From Chitinophaga alhagiae (lineage in GTDB: Bacteria > Bacteroidota > Bacteroidia > Chitinophagales > Chitinophagaceae), in NCBI RefSeq assembly GCF_003568665.1, contig NZ_QXMH01000002.1, positions 248,001 through 312,000 on the forward strand: 64,000 bases of DNA. Reading direction: 5' to 3'. The notes below the pieces were generated by a model. It was not told where the DNA came from. It saw only the letters and a program-made list of their open reading frames with translations, and ran no database searches. The stretch's first letter is position 1; each line of letters starts with the position of its first letter. A program made the position numbers and the translations under genes. This document shows, one piece after another, positions 1 to 7,676 of this stretch.

Positions 1-729
1 CCGGCTGAAGGTGCTGCCGAACGGCATCAGCATGAAACCGCCGGTAGACAGCAGGATGGTGGTGCAGAAAGCCAGGGAATAGTGTTTGTTCTGCAACGTG
101 TGTTTGAGGTGCGCAAAGGCGTTCTTTTCCACTTTCTGCTGCAGGTGTGCGGTAACCGGCTTCATGTAAACGGCCATTACGATCCCCATGATGGTACCAA
201 AGGCGCCTATCATCCAGAAGGGCGCATGCCAGTGTATCCTGTTGGCCAGTTCCCAGCCCATGGGCACGCCGATGATCTGGCTGAGGGCAAAGGCCATTTG
301 CACAAAACCCATCACCCGGCCTCTTACTTCCGGCCTGAAAAGGTCGGCTATAATGGCCATGCCGATGGCACTGATCACCCCGCCAAACAGGCCGGTGATC
401 ACCCTGGCCGCCAGCAGGAACTCGTAGTTGGGGGCCAGCGCGCAAAGAAACGTGCCGGTGACGAAGCCGGTGTAAAATACCAGCAGCATTTTTTTACGGT
501 CAAACTTATCTGCAAAGCCGGCAGCCAGCACGCCTGAAATGCCCGCGCTGAAAGCGTAGGCAGATACCACCAGCCCAAATTGCCGGGTGGTAATGTGCAG
601 CTTGCCGAGCAAGATCTCGCCTAGCGGGCTTAATACCATAAAGTCCAGCACCACCGTAAACTGCAGCAGGGCAAGCATGGCAATGATGAATACCTGGTAT
701 CTTGAAAAGACCCGTTCTGTTGTTTTCAT
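1..729 (-). CDS. MFS transporter, DHA1-type efflux family (N-terminal part; cut by window start)
   Basis: The minus frame stays open from an ATG at 729 to the window edge, giving the first 243 residues. The protein is inner-membrane: an early hydrophobic helix (FIIAMLALLQFTVVLDFMVL) is followed by several more. The loop GFADKFDRKK matches MFS motif A between helices 2 and 3, and the N-terminal LDFMVLSPLG pattern is typical of drug/sugar-efflux members related to AraJ. Substrate cannot be read from sequence. It lies about 46 bp downstream of an HMA-like gene and a TetR gene on the same strand, which suggests inducible efflux controlled by that regulator. The C-terminal half is outside the window. 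Confidence 0.85.
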   Translation of the reverse strand, partial: MKTTERVFSRYQVFIIAMLALLQFTVVLDFMVLSPLGEILLGKLHITTRQFGLVVSAYAFSAGISGVLAAGFADKFDRKKMLLVFYTGFVTGTFLCALAPNYEFLLAARVITGLFGGVISAIGMAIIADLFRPEVRGRVMGFVQMAFALSQIIGVPMGWELANRIHWHAPFWMIGAFGTIMGIVMAVYMKPVTAHLQQKVEKNAFAHLKHTLQNKHYSLAFCTTILLSTGGFMLMPFGSTFSR

Positions 730-775
730 ATAATTGTAGTGTGTGTTGTTAGAAAAACCGCAATAGCCGGGCCGT

Positions 776-1021
776 TTATTCCGGCAGCTCCTCGCAGTCA
801 AAACCGGCCCGGGTTACAAGCCGGATAACGTCTTGCGCACGGAGCGCGCGGGACTCGATGCGAAGCACTTTGTCGCTATCTTCCCGGTCTACCGTCCAGC
901 GTTGTATGCCGGGCTGTTTGTCCAGTACGGGGCCTATCAGCCGGAGATCTTTTTTAAAGCGGATATTGGTACGGAATACCAATACCTCCAGTCCTGTGTC
1001 TACCATGTAACCTGTGTGCAT
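776..1021 (-). CDS. small HMA-like (ferredoxin-fold) protein lacking the metal CxxC
   Basis: An 81-residue protein whose length and alternating strand-helix pattern (LEVLVFRTNI, DLRLIGPVLD, IQRWTVD, KVLRIES, DVIRLVTRAGF) resemble small heavy-metal-associated domains. The CxxC metal site of that family is absent; the only cysteine (CEELPE) is near the C-terminus, so copper binding is unlikely. It lies between the TetR gene and the MFS gene on the same strand. The start may instead be the internal ATG at 1006, preceded by an AGG, because a palindromic candidate operator sits only 3-12 bases upstream of the first ATG. Function is unknown; a sensor or accessory role with the transporter is inference. 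Confidence 0.65.
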   Translation of the reverse strand: MHTGYMVDTGLEVLVFRTNIRFKKDLRLIGPVLDKQPGIQRWTVDREDSDKVLRIESRALRAQDVIRLVTRAGFDCEELPE

Positions 1022-1023
1022 AG

Positions 1024-1033
1024 TGAGCGCTCA
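1024..1033. promoter_or_regulatory. candidate TetR operator upstream of the HMA-like/MFS genes
   Basis: TGAGCGCTCA is a perfect 10-bp palindrome immediately upstream of the HMA-like start. Read on the minus strand as TAAATGAGCGCTCACTAT it closely matches the palindrome in front of the TetR gene (1667-1686), so both could be bound by that regulator. This is inference from matched sequence and position. Confidence 0.5.
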
Positions 1034-1062
1034 TTTAGTTAGGTGGATAAAATTTTTTCACG

Positions 1063-1653
1063 TCAGGGTTTCAGGGCTTTCAGCACCAGTTGCAGCGCCT
1101 GTTCCATGAAGTCTTCCGTGAGGGTGAACTTTTTATGGCCGAAGGCCTTTTCCTGTGTATGGAATTTGATCAGCTGGTACAGCGGGGCAAAAGCCACGGC
1201 CCAGTATACTTCAAATGGCAGCGGTATCAGCTCCTTGCGGCTTACGGCGCCGTTGTAAAACCTGCCCATCACCTCCTTGAAAGAGGTGTACAGGTGTACC
1301 GCCACTTTATCGTACAGGTGGGAGTAACGCATTTTTTCAATAAACTCCACATCCAGCGGGTGATTCAGAAAATACTGGGCGCGGTTGTGCCATTGTTTGC
1401 GCAGCCCTTCCTCAAAGCCCATGTCCGGGTCAAAATCTTTCAGGCTTTCCTCCAGCATTACATTGGATACCCGAAGGGTGGTCTGGATAATGAGGTCTTC
1501 CCGGTCTTTGTAATAAATGTAAATGGTGGCGGGAGAAACGCCGGCCGCTTTGGCCAGTTTGTTGATCCCGAACCCGTCCAGCCCTTCCTTCACGATCATT
1601 TCTATCGTTTTCTGGTGAAGCTGGCACATCTTCTTTTCGTCCCTTGTCCGCAT
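1063..1653 (-). CDS. TetR/AcrR-family transcriptional regulator
   Basis: A 196-residue protein of normal TetR length. Residues about 10-55 form the helix-turn-helix: a leading helix (KTIEMIVKEGLDGFGINKLAKAAGVS) and the signature ATIYIYYKDREDLI. The rest is a helical ligand-binding domain with no recognisable ligand specificity. Its promoter is visible on the minus strand: TATCTTTG at 1669-1662, only 9 bases from the ATG, so the mRNA is nearly leaderless. A 20-bp imperfect palindrome abuts that box, which fits autorepression. It probably controls itself and the downstream HMA-like/MFS pair; the inducer is unknown. Confidence 0.9.
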   Translation of the reverse strand: MRTRDEKKMCQLHQKTIEMIVKEGLDGFGINKLAKAAGVSPATIYIYYKDREDLIIQTTLRVSNVMLEESLKDFDPDMGFEEGLRKQWHNRAQYFLNHPLDVEFIEKMRYSHLYDKVAVHLYTSFKEVMGRFYNGAVSRKELIPLPFEVYWAVAFAPLYQLIKFHTQEKAFGHKKFTLTEDFMEQALQLVLKALKP

Positions 1654-1661
1654 GATGGGTA

Positions 1662-1686
1662 CAAAGATAAGTGAGCGTCCGCTTAT
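1662..1686 (-). promoter_or_regulatory. tetR promoter with overlapping candidate operator
   Basis: On the minus strand TATCTTTG (1669-1662) fits the Bacteroidota -7 box TAnnTTTG. Partly overlapping it upstream is the near-palindrome ATAAGTGAGCGTCCGCTTAT (1667-1686), whose core TGAGCG recurs in the site at 1024-1033. A repressor bound here would block transcription of its own gene. Confidence 0.55.
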
Positions 1687-1711
1687 TTATGAAATATATT
1701 TATGGGCTTGA

Positions 1712-1745
1712 TAAAAAAAGGACGCCCCTGTTAGGGGGCATCCTT
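1712..1745 (-). terminator. intrinsic terminator (minus strand)
   Basis: Arms AAGGACGCCCC and GGGGGCATCCTT pair around a TGTTA loop; on the minus strand the hairpin is followed by a run of seven T. It would end a minus transcript coming from about 1750-2450, before the tetR promoter. Confidence 0.6.
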
Positions 1746-2078
1746 TCGCTTTGCGGCCGCACTCTCTTTTATAACTATTTATTTTTCAATGACTTGCTGG
1801 TGGTGCCGCAGTGAAGCGGAGCGGCCGGGGCGTACTTTCCGGACGTTTTCCGGCCCGTGAGCAACACCGGCACCGCAACGCTTTCCGCATGCTGGCCAGG
1901 CAAGGGAAAGCAGCGCAACAACCGGCATCCCGCCAGCCACATGGCAAGCGCTGATGAATGGCATGCAAACGCATCCATATGCATTTATCACATACGCGTC
2001 TGCATCACGGCAGTAGTGATGTCTTGGAAACTGGTACAACTATACGCAATAACAAACCGCGGTGAATAAATACGTTGG
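1746..2078. other. gene-poor interval, nothing recognised
   Basis: Only short overlapping frames without family resemblance occur here. The stretch is GC-rich up to about 1930 and then mixed. I checked for riboswitch-like boxes and structured RNA and found none convincing. It may be 3' untranslated sequence of the small membrane-protein gene that ends at 2079. Confidence 0.4.
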
Positions 2079-2447
2079 TTAGATCATAAAAAGGGAGGTA
2101 GTTATGCAGGGAGGGCGGAAAACATCCGTGAGCGCCCTGTAGCTGTAATGGCCGGGGGCCATCAGCGGCGGGGCGGAAGCGGGGGCAGGCAAGGCTGCCA
2201 GTGCCGGTGAGGCATGCGCGGGCACATAATCCTGCAGTTTCAGCACCGGGGCGGAAGCCTGCAACTGGTTATTGTTCCCCTGACCGTCAAATGCCTGGGC
2301 AATGTAGTGCGTACATCCGCAATCTTCGGCAAAAGCCTTGTGGTTGACGAAGTAAGCTGTGACCATGCAATTGACGTACCCGCTGAGGCGGGCGCCAAAC
2401 TGCAGGCCTAACGCTGCAAACAGGCATATGGCGAGTAAAGGTCGCAA
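2079..2447 (-). CDS. small secreted or membrane-anchored protein, unknown function
   Basis: The likely coding part begins at a TTG (2447) because upstream in-frame sequence overlaps the opposite-strand cupin gene. The product is about 122 residues: an N-terminal hydrophobic segment (LLAICLFAALGLQFGA), then GYVNCMVTAYFVNHKAFAEDCGC, and an Ala/Pro-rich middle ending in YRALTDVFRPPC. This layout recalls small Bacteroidota membrane proteins with a YxxN...C region and a terminal FxPP, but their usual HCNGKC motif is missing. Start codon and reality of the gene are uncertain, and no function can be assigned. It is divergent from the cupin gene. Confidence 0.45.
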   Translation of the reverse strand: MRPLLAICLFAALGLQFGARLSGYVNCMVTAYFVNHKAFAEDCGCTHYIAQAFDGQGNNNQLQASAPVLKLQDYVPAHASPALAALPAPASAPPLMAPGHYSYRALTDVFRPPCITTSLFMI

Positions 2448-2485
2448 AGCATAATAAATATAGGGAAAAAATGTAAGTTTAGCCC

Positions 2486-2992
2486 ATGAAAACAACAGCG
2501 GAGCATTGGAGAAAAAACCTGCAACTGACACAGCATGTAGAAGGCGGCTCTTTCCGGGAAACTTACCGTTCACCATTGACCATTGAGCGTGAAGCGCTGC
2601 CGGAAGGTTTTGCGGGTGCACGCAATGCTTCCACGGGCATTTATTTTTTACTGGAGGACGGCGATTTTTCCGCGTTTCACCGCATTGCCGCGGACGAGAT
2701 GTGGCATTTTTACGATGGCCAGCCCCTGCATATTTACGAGATCAAGCCAAACGGCTCTCTGCACGTGCACCGCCTGGGCCGTGACATAGCCCAGGGCGAA
2801 CAGTTGCAGCTGGTGATCCCGGCCGGCAGCTGGTTTGCGTCCAGTGTGGAAGAAACGGGCGGTTTTGCCCTGGTGGGCTGTACGGTGGCGCCGGGTTTCG
2901 ATTTTGCCGATTTTGAACTGGCGGAAAGAGGTGCTTTGTGCAGGTTGTTTCCGCAACATGCCGGCCTCATTGCGTTGCTGACCCGGTCATAA
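2486..2992 (+). CDS. cupin-fold protein of the DUF985 (cupin_5) family
   Basis: A 168-residue cytosolic protein with no signal sequence. It carries the family hallmarks HVEGGSFRETYRS near the N-terminus, STGIYFLLEDGDFSAFHRI, DEMWHFYDGQPLHIYEI and the later GCTVAPGFDFADFELA. The histidines in FHRI and WHFYDG sit where cupins bind metal or ligand. Biochemical function of the family is not established. It is transcribed alone: divergent from the small membrane protein and 54 bp before the GntR gene. The start ATG at 2486 fits the family N-terminus. Confidence 0.88.
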   Translation: MKTTAEHWRKNLQLTQHVEGGSFRETYRSPLTIEREALPEGFAGARNASTGIYFLLEDGDFSAFHRIAADEMWHFYDGQPLHIYEIKPNGSLHVHRLGRDIAQGEQLQLVIPAGSWFASSVEETGGFALVGCTVAPGFDFADFELAERGALCRLFPQHAGLIALLTRS

Positions 2993-3046
2993 AAAACGGT
3001 GGATTACTGAATTTGTTCTACATTTATACAAAATTGTCTTTTTTAT

Positions 3047-3742
3047 ATGGCAAAGAACGATCTGATAAAAGATCTGGGCCCCATTGCGCAGCGTACTATG
3101 GCAGACGTGGTGGAAAAGGAGCTGCGGGAGTATCTTAAGAAAAAGTCCTTCAAACCCGGGGACGCGTTACCTTCTGAAAATGAACTGGCGGAAGCCCTGG
3201 GCGTAAGCCGCAACGTGGTAAGAGAAGCCCTGAGCCGCCTGCGGATGCTGGGAATGATTGAGACCAAAAAGCGGAGGGGCATGATCTTGTCCACGCCGGA
3301 CATACTGGGCTCGTTTGAACGTGTGCTGGACCCGCTCATTATTGATGACAGCACCCTGCAGGATATTTTTGAGCTGCGGCTCACGCTTGAAATGGGCCTG
3401 GCAGACATCCTGTATCTCCGCAAAACCAAGAAAGATATCGAAGAGCTGGAAGCCATTGCCAAAAGCCAGGACCCCCGCGGAAAAGGCCAGGCCTTCCGCA
3501 TCAACAACGAGATCGCCTTTCACGGTAAAATATACCGGATGACCGGAAACGAAACGCTGACGCGCTTCCAGAATATGCTGCTCCCCATTTTCGGGTATGT
3601 GATCAGCTTGGAGAAGGTGCCGCAAATAGGCAAGGTATCTCACATAGACCTCGTCAATATCCTGAAAGACGGTACCAAAGAAGAGTTCAGGCAGGGAATG
3701 CTGGAGCACCTGAAACCGCATTTTAACCGGCTGAAGAAATAA
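3047..3742 (+). CDS. FadR-subfamily GntR regulator, probable controller of the sialic-acid locus
   Basis: A 231-residue regulator. Residues about 15-85 form the winged helix-turn-helix (KKKSFKPGDALPSENELAEALGVSRNVVREALSRLRMLGMI). Residues about 95-225 form an all-helical FCD effector domain, including the FELRLTLEMGLADI segment and a later His in NEIAFHGKIYRM that fits the family's metal/ligand pocket. It lies directly upstream, same strand, of susC, susD, nanA and the transporter, and FadR-type regulators such as NanR commonly control such loci. The assignment as sialic-acid-responsive regulator is inference from this position. Confidence 0.85.
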   Translation: MAKNDLIKDLGPIAQRTMADVVEKELREYLKKKSFKPGDALPSENELAEALGVSRNVVREALSRLRMLGMIETKKRRGMILSTPDILGSFERVLDPLIIDDSTLQDIFELRLTLEMGLADILYLRKTKKDIEELEAIAKSQDPRGKGQAFRINNEIAFHGKIYRMTGNETLTRFQNMLLPIFGYVISLEKVPQIGKVSHIDLVNILKDGTKEEFRQGMLEHLKPHFNRLKK

Positions 3743-3923
3743 GGGGGGAGCAGGACCGGGGATTCGATTGATCAGACCGAAAGGAAATGCGGCATGAGCG
3801 GTTAATAGAACAACTGCTTTTCGCAGAACGATACGTGGCGGTACAATCAGTCAAATCCCTTGTCAATGCAGCGAGGCCCTGTTGTTTTCTGTTCCCTGCA
3901 GTTTCCCGTTCATCAGTCTGCTC

Positions 3924-4150
3924 CGTTCTTTACATCTTCCCGAAAAAACTATCCCGCACAGGCGGAACGTTATTTCTTCTTCCCGTTCTTTACATCTTCC
4001 CGAAAAAACTATCCCGCACACGCGGAACGTTATTTCTTCTTCCTGTTCTTCACATCTTCCCGGAAAACAATCCCGCACAGGCGGAACGTTATTTCTTCTT
4101 CCTGTTCTTCACACCTCCCCCCAAAACCACCCGCGCACCCGAAACGCTCA
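3924..4150. repeat. 60-bp tandem repeat, about 3.5 copies
   Basis: Copies run 3924-3983, 3984-4043 and 4044-4102 (59 bp), then a degenerate fourth to about 4150. Each unit contains TTCTTTACATCTTCCCG, a short A-run, ATCCCGCACAGGCGGAACG and TTATTTCTTCTTCC. The first two copies are almost identical and later ones diverge progressively, as expected of a slippage-prone minisatellite. Confidence 0.9.
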
Positions 4151-4211
4151 TCCCAATCCACCCCGTCCGCACACCATTCCCGCACATATTTCCCCCCGCA
4201 AAAATTTTTAT

Positions 4212-4258
4212 TTGGAAAAATGCTACTTTTTAGCCTACATTTGATATGTACTACATAA
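4212..4258 (+). promoter_or_regulatory. susC operon promoter and candidate operator
   Basis: TACATTTG at 4237-4244 is a perfect Bacteroidota -7 box, with TTTG at 4212-4215 as -33 (spacing 21). Transcription should start near 4251, about 55 bases before susC. Over the expected start site is TATGT-ACT-ACATA (4246-4258), an inverted repeat well placed for a repressor such as the upstream GntR protein. Confidence 0.65.
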
Positions 4259-4305
4259 ATACAATAGTAACTAATATTCCATTTTATCGCTAACAGTGAT
4301 CCGTT

Positions 4306-7300
4306 ATGAATCTGAATCTTCTCACCTCCAAATGGAGAGTTCTCCTGGTAATGACTGTGCTTTCGCTGCAGGGCATCAACGCCCTGGCACAGCAAACTGT
4401 TACCGGCAAGGTAACAGACTCCACCGGCAAAGCGCTTGAGTTTGTCAGCGTACAGGTAAAAGGCACTACCAAAGGCGCTTTTACCGGAACAGACGGCCGC
4501 TTTTCGCTCAGCTCGCCGGCCAACGCCACGCTCGTGTTCTCCAACATGGGCTATACCACGCAGGAAGTGGCCTTAGGCGGCCAGACAGCGCTTAACATTG
4601 TGCTGGCCGCGTCTAACAGAACGCTGGAAGATGTAGTGGTGGTAGGGTATGTGCAGCAATCGCGCGCCAAAACCACCGCTTCCATTTCCAAGCTCAACGC
4701 GGCGGAACTGAAAAACACTTCCAACCCCAACCCCATCCAGGCCATGCAGGGTAAAATTGCCGGGGTATCTATCCCGATCCAATCCGGCCAGCCGGGGGAA
4801 GGGGCTACCAACATCATTATCCGCGGCAGCACCAAGCTCAACGCCTACGGCACCGGCTCGGGCACCAGCGGCGGCAACGTGGCCAATACGTCCGGCAATG
4901 TCAGCCCCCTGGTGATCATAGACGGGGTATTCCGCTCCATGAGCGATGTAAACCCTGATAATATCGAGTCTATCCAGGTAATGAAAGATGCGGCGTCCAC
5001 CGCCATTTACGGGGCCCGCGGCGCCAACGGCGTAATTGTGATCAAAACCAAAGGCGGCAAGGCCAGCGGTAAAATGAACCTTAACATCAACCACCGCACC
5101 ACCTGGGAAACGCCCGCCAGGGATTACAAATACCTTTCGGCTACGGAATACCTCAAGCTGGCCCGCACCACCGTGCAGAACACGGCAGACAAGCTGGACA
5201 AGAACAACCTGCTCAACAACGGCGGCTTCTCCGCCGGTACCCGCGTATACACGGCCAAAGGGCAGTACGGCAACAACATCAACCTCACGGCCTTGTACGA
5301 TAATATTGTGGCCGTTGAAGGGCAGGCATATGTAGACAACCTGCTGGCCAGGGGATGGATGGTGATGGACGACCCGATCAACCCGGGTACCAAACTCCTG
5401 TATGCAGATAACAACTATGAAAACCTCATCTGGAAAACGGGTCTCTCCAACAATACCAACGTGTCTGTAGACGGCGGTTCGGAAAAGGCCAATTACAATG
5501 TGGCGCTGGGTTATACAGACCAGCAGGGCGCCTTTGTGGGCACCAACTACAAACGGTACGACGCATTGGGCAACTTTGGTTTCCAGGCGGCAGACAACTT
5601 CAGGCTGGATGCCATGCTCAACTACCAGCACGTTTTGCCCAACTACGTGGAAAACTTCCAGAACGAACTGACACGCGGTACGCGCATCACCCCGCTGATA
5701 CGCATTTTCAAGGACGATGGCAACCCCACGCCGGGAGAGCTGTACACCGTGCGCAACCGCCTGCATACCCTGAAGTATGACGATGTAAGGGTCTCTACGG
5801 AACGCCTCGTGTCCCGCCTGGCGGGAGACTGGACCATCCTGGAAGGGCTGCATTACCGGCCCTCCATTTCTTACCTGCTGCAGGACTACCGTTATATGTT
5901 CATGCGCAAGGCCACGCCGCCTAACGAGGTGCAGCCGTCCACGCAACGGCAGAAGACCCAGAACACCAACAACTCCCGCCAGCTGATGATAGACCAGGTG
6001 CTGCAGTATGATTTCAGCTTCCTGAAAGATCATCATGTAACGGTGCTGGGCGGCTTCAACTTCACCCGCAATACCAACAGCAGCATAGACATTGGCTCTC
6101 AAAGGGCCAACAACGATTATATCTTTACCATCAACGAACCTTCTACCGCCATTGTAGACGGCAAGGTGGTAACGAACGTAACGGAATGGGGCACCAGCCT
6201 GGGAGAATCCCGCTCCGCCAGCTACTTCGGCCAGTTCAGCTATGACTACAACGGCAAGTACCTGGCCAGCGCCGCCCTGCGGTACGACGGTTTTTCCAAC
6301 TTTGCGATTCAGAACAAATACGCGCTGTTCCCTTCTGCTTCCGTTGGCTGGAACATTCACAGGGAAGATTTCTGGCGCCTGCGGCCCGCGGCCGTCAGCA
6401 GCCTGAAACTGCGCGCCAGCTGGGGCGAAGCGGGCACCAGCGACCTGGCCATTACAGATACTTATGGCCGGTACAACGCCGTGTCTTACGCGCAGGGCTC
6501 CGGCATATACCGCGCCAACCTGGCCAATCCCGGCCTGGTGTGGGAAACCACTACCTCCATGGATGTTGGGGTAGACGCGGCTTTCCTCAACAACCGCCTC
6601 AACTTTACGGTAGACCTGTACCGCAAGCTCACAAAAGACCGTATCGATTCAAAACCCCTGCCGTCTGAAGCACCCTTTGGTTCCATTGTGTTCAACAACG
6701 GTGTGTTGCAGAACAGCGGTGTGGAAGTGGAAATTGGCGGTACGGTGCTGCAAACGCCTGCCTTCTCCTGGCAAACCAACTTTTCCTTTGCCTACAACAA
6801 ACAGCTGATCAAACAACTTCCGTCTAACGGGCGTGCCAAAAACAGGCAGGGCGGCGATGTGATCTTTGACCCGGCCAGCAAATCCAACATGGAGGCGGGC
6901 GGGCTGGCTGAAGGGGAACGCCCCTTCGGGCTTTGGGCCTACCAGGTGCTGGGTGTTTTTGCTACGGACGAAGAGGCCGCGGCCTGGAACCAGACGCACA
7001 AAGACAATCTGGCCTCCGCATCCGGCCAGCAAGTGGGCAAACGCGCGGGAGACTTCATATTCGCAGACGTTAACAACGACGGCATCATAGATTCCAAAGA
7101 CCAGGTATTCCAGGGCTACCGCACGCCGGACAAGATCGGCGGCTGGCAGAACAATTTTTCTTACAAGGGCATCAACCTGAAAATTTCGGTAGACTATGCC
7201 ATGGGCCATATGATCAGCAACGGTGCGCTGGCCCGCTCATTGGGCCAGGGCCGCGCCTTTAACGAAGGCGCGCCGGAGCAGGCGCTGGGGCCGGACATTT

Positions 7301-7665
7301 GGCAGAAACCGGGAGACGCAGGCAAGAAGTATGCGCGTTTCTCTTTTGCGGATTACGACTTCGGCCAGCGTAATTATCTGCGCGGGGCCACGCTGGGCGT
7401 AAACAACAGCTATTCTTCAGACGTGTCTGTGATGTATGATAAAGGAGATTTCCTGGCCCTGCGGGAGATCACGCTTTCATACGATGTACCGCGCCATATC
7501 ATGAAAAAGATACGCGCCACCGGCATGAACATTTTTGCCAGTGTGTACAATGTGGGCTACCTCACGGCGTACAAAGGTATCAACCCGGAGTCTTACACCG
7601 GCTTTGACGCCATTGGCTACCCGCGCCCGCGGCAGTTTTCATTAGGTGCAACTCTCAAGTTCTAA
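4306..7665 (+). CDS. SusC/RagA-family TonB-dependent outer-membrane transporter
   Basis: An 1119-residue protein of usual SusC length. A signal peptide (to about residue 29, ...INALAQ) is followed by a carboxypeptidase-regulatory-like domain (VTGKVTDSTGKALEFVSVQVKG), then the plug with LEDVVVVGY, IIIRGSTK, PLVIIDGVF and IESIQVMKDAASTAIYGARGANGVIVIKTK, and a long beta-barrel ending in the aromatic LGATLKF. It imports oligosaccharides across the outer membrane with TonB energy. The SusD partner begins 12 bp downstream, then sialic-acid lyase and transporter genes, so the likely cargo is sialic acid or sialylated glycans. Specificity is inferred only from neighbours. Confidence 0.95.
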   Translation: MNLNLLTSKWRVLLVMTVLSLQGINALAQQTVTGKVTDSTGKALEFVSVQVKGTTKGAFTGTDGRFSLSSPANATLVFSNMGYTTQEVALGGQTALNIVLAASNRTLEDVVVVGYVQQSRAKTTASISKLNAAELKNTSNPNPIQAMQGKIAGVSIPIQSGQPGEGATNIIIRGSTKLNAYGTGSGTSGGNVANTSGNVSPLVIIDGVFRSMSDVNPDNIESIQVMKDAASTAIYGARGANGVIVIKTKGGKASGKMNLNINHRTTWETPARDYKYLSATEYLKLARTTVQNTADKLDKNNLLNNGGFSAGTRVYTAKGQYGNNINLTALYDNIVAVEGQAYVDNLLARGWMVMDDPINPGTKLLYADNNYENLIWKTGLSNNTNVSVDGGSEKANYNVALGYTDQQGAFVGTNYKRYDALGNFGFQAADNFRLDAMLNYQHVLPNYVENFQNELTRGTRITPLIRIFKDDGNPTPGELYTVRNRLHTLKYDDVRVSTERLVSRLAGDWTILEGLHYRPSISYLLQDYRYMFMRKATPPNEVQPSTQRQKTQNTNNSRQLMIDQVLQYDFSFLKDHHVTVLGGFNFTRNTNSSIDIGSQRANNDYIFTINEPSTAIVDGKVVTNVTEWGTSLGESRSASYFGQFSYDYNGKYLASAALRYDGFSNFAIQNKYALFPSASVGWNIHREDFWRLRPAAVSSLKLRASWGEAGTSDLAITDTYGRYNAVSYAQGSGIYRANLANPGLVWETTTSMDVGVDAAFLNNRLNFTVDLYRKLTKDRIDSKPLPSEAPFGSIVFNNGVLQNSGVEVEIGGTVLQTPAFSWQTNFSFAYNKQLIKQLPSNGRAKNRQGGDVIFDPASKSNMEAGGLAEGERPFGLWAYQVLGVFATDEEAAAWNQTHKDNLASASGQQVGKRAGDFIFADVNNDGIIDSKDQVFQGYRTPDKIGGWQNNFSYKGINLKISVDYAMGHMISNGALARSLGQGRAFNEGAPEQALGPDIWQKPGDAGKKYARFSFADYDFGQRNYLRGATLGVNNSYSSDVSVMYDKGDFLALREITLSYDVPRHIMKKIRATGMNIFASVYNVGYLTAYKGINPESYTGFDAIGYPRPRQFSLGATLKF

Positions 7666-7676
7666 AAATTAAAAGG

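Larger units (their letters stand above)
3743..4305. other. regulatory interval between the GntR gene and susC
   Basis: This 563-bp noncoding stretch holds a decaying 60-bp tandem repeat (3924 to about 4150), a C-rich segment, and then the susC promoter with a small inverted repeat at its start site. Frames of 70-150 residues that cross it merely translate the repeat and resemble no protein. Confidence 0.7.

Noticed and set aside
1746-2078. Cobalamin or other riboswitch in the GC-rich gap
   Set aside because: No B12 box or other conserved riboswitch core was found on either strand, and no matching transport gene follows.
3787-4258. Overlapping frames of 120-148 residues in the 60-bp repeat region
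   Set aside because: The 60-bp unit is divisible by three so open frames persist, but the products are only repeated Ser/Phe/Arg-rich peptides with no signal or family.
4573-6360. 595-residue open frame on the minus strand inside susC
   Set aside because: It is antisense to a well-supported SusC gene, begins at a random ATG, and its translation has no family resemblance; long antisense frames are common in GC-rich coding DNA.
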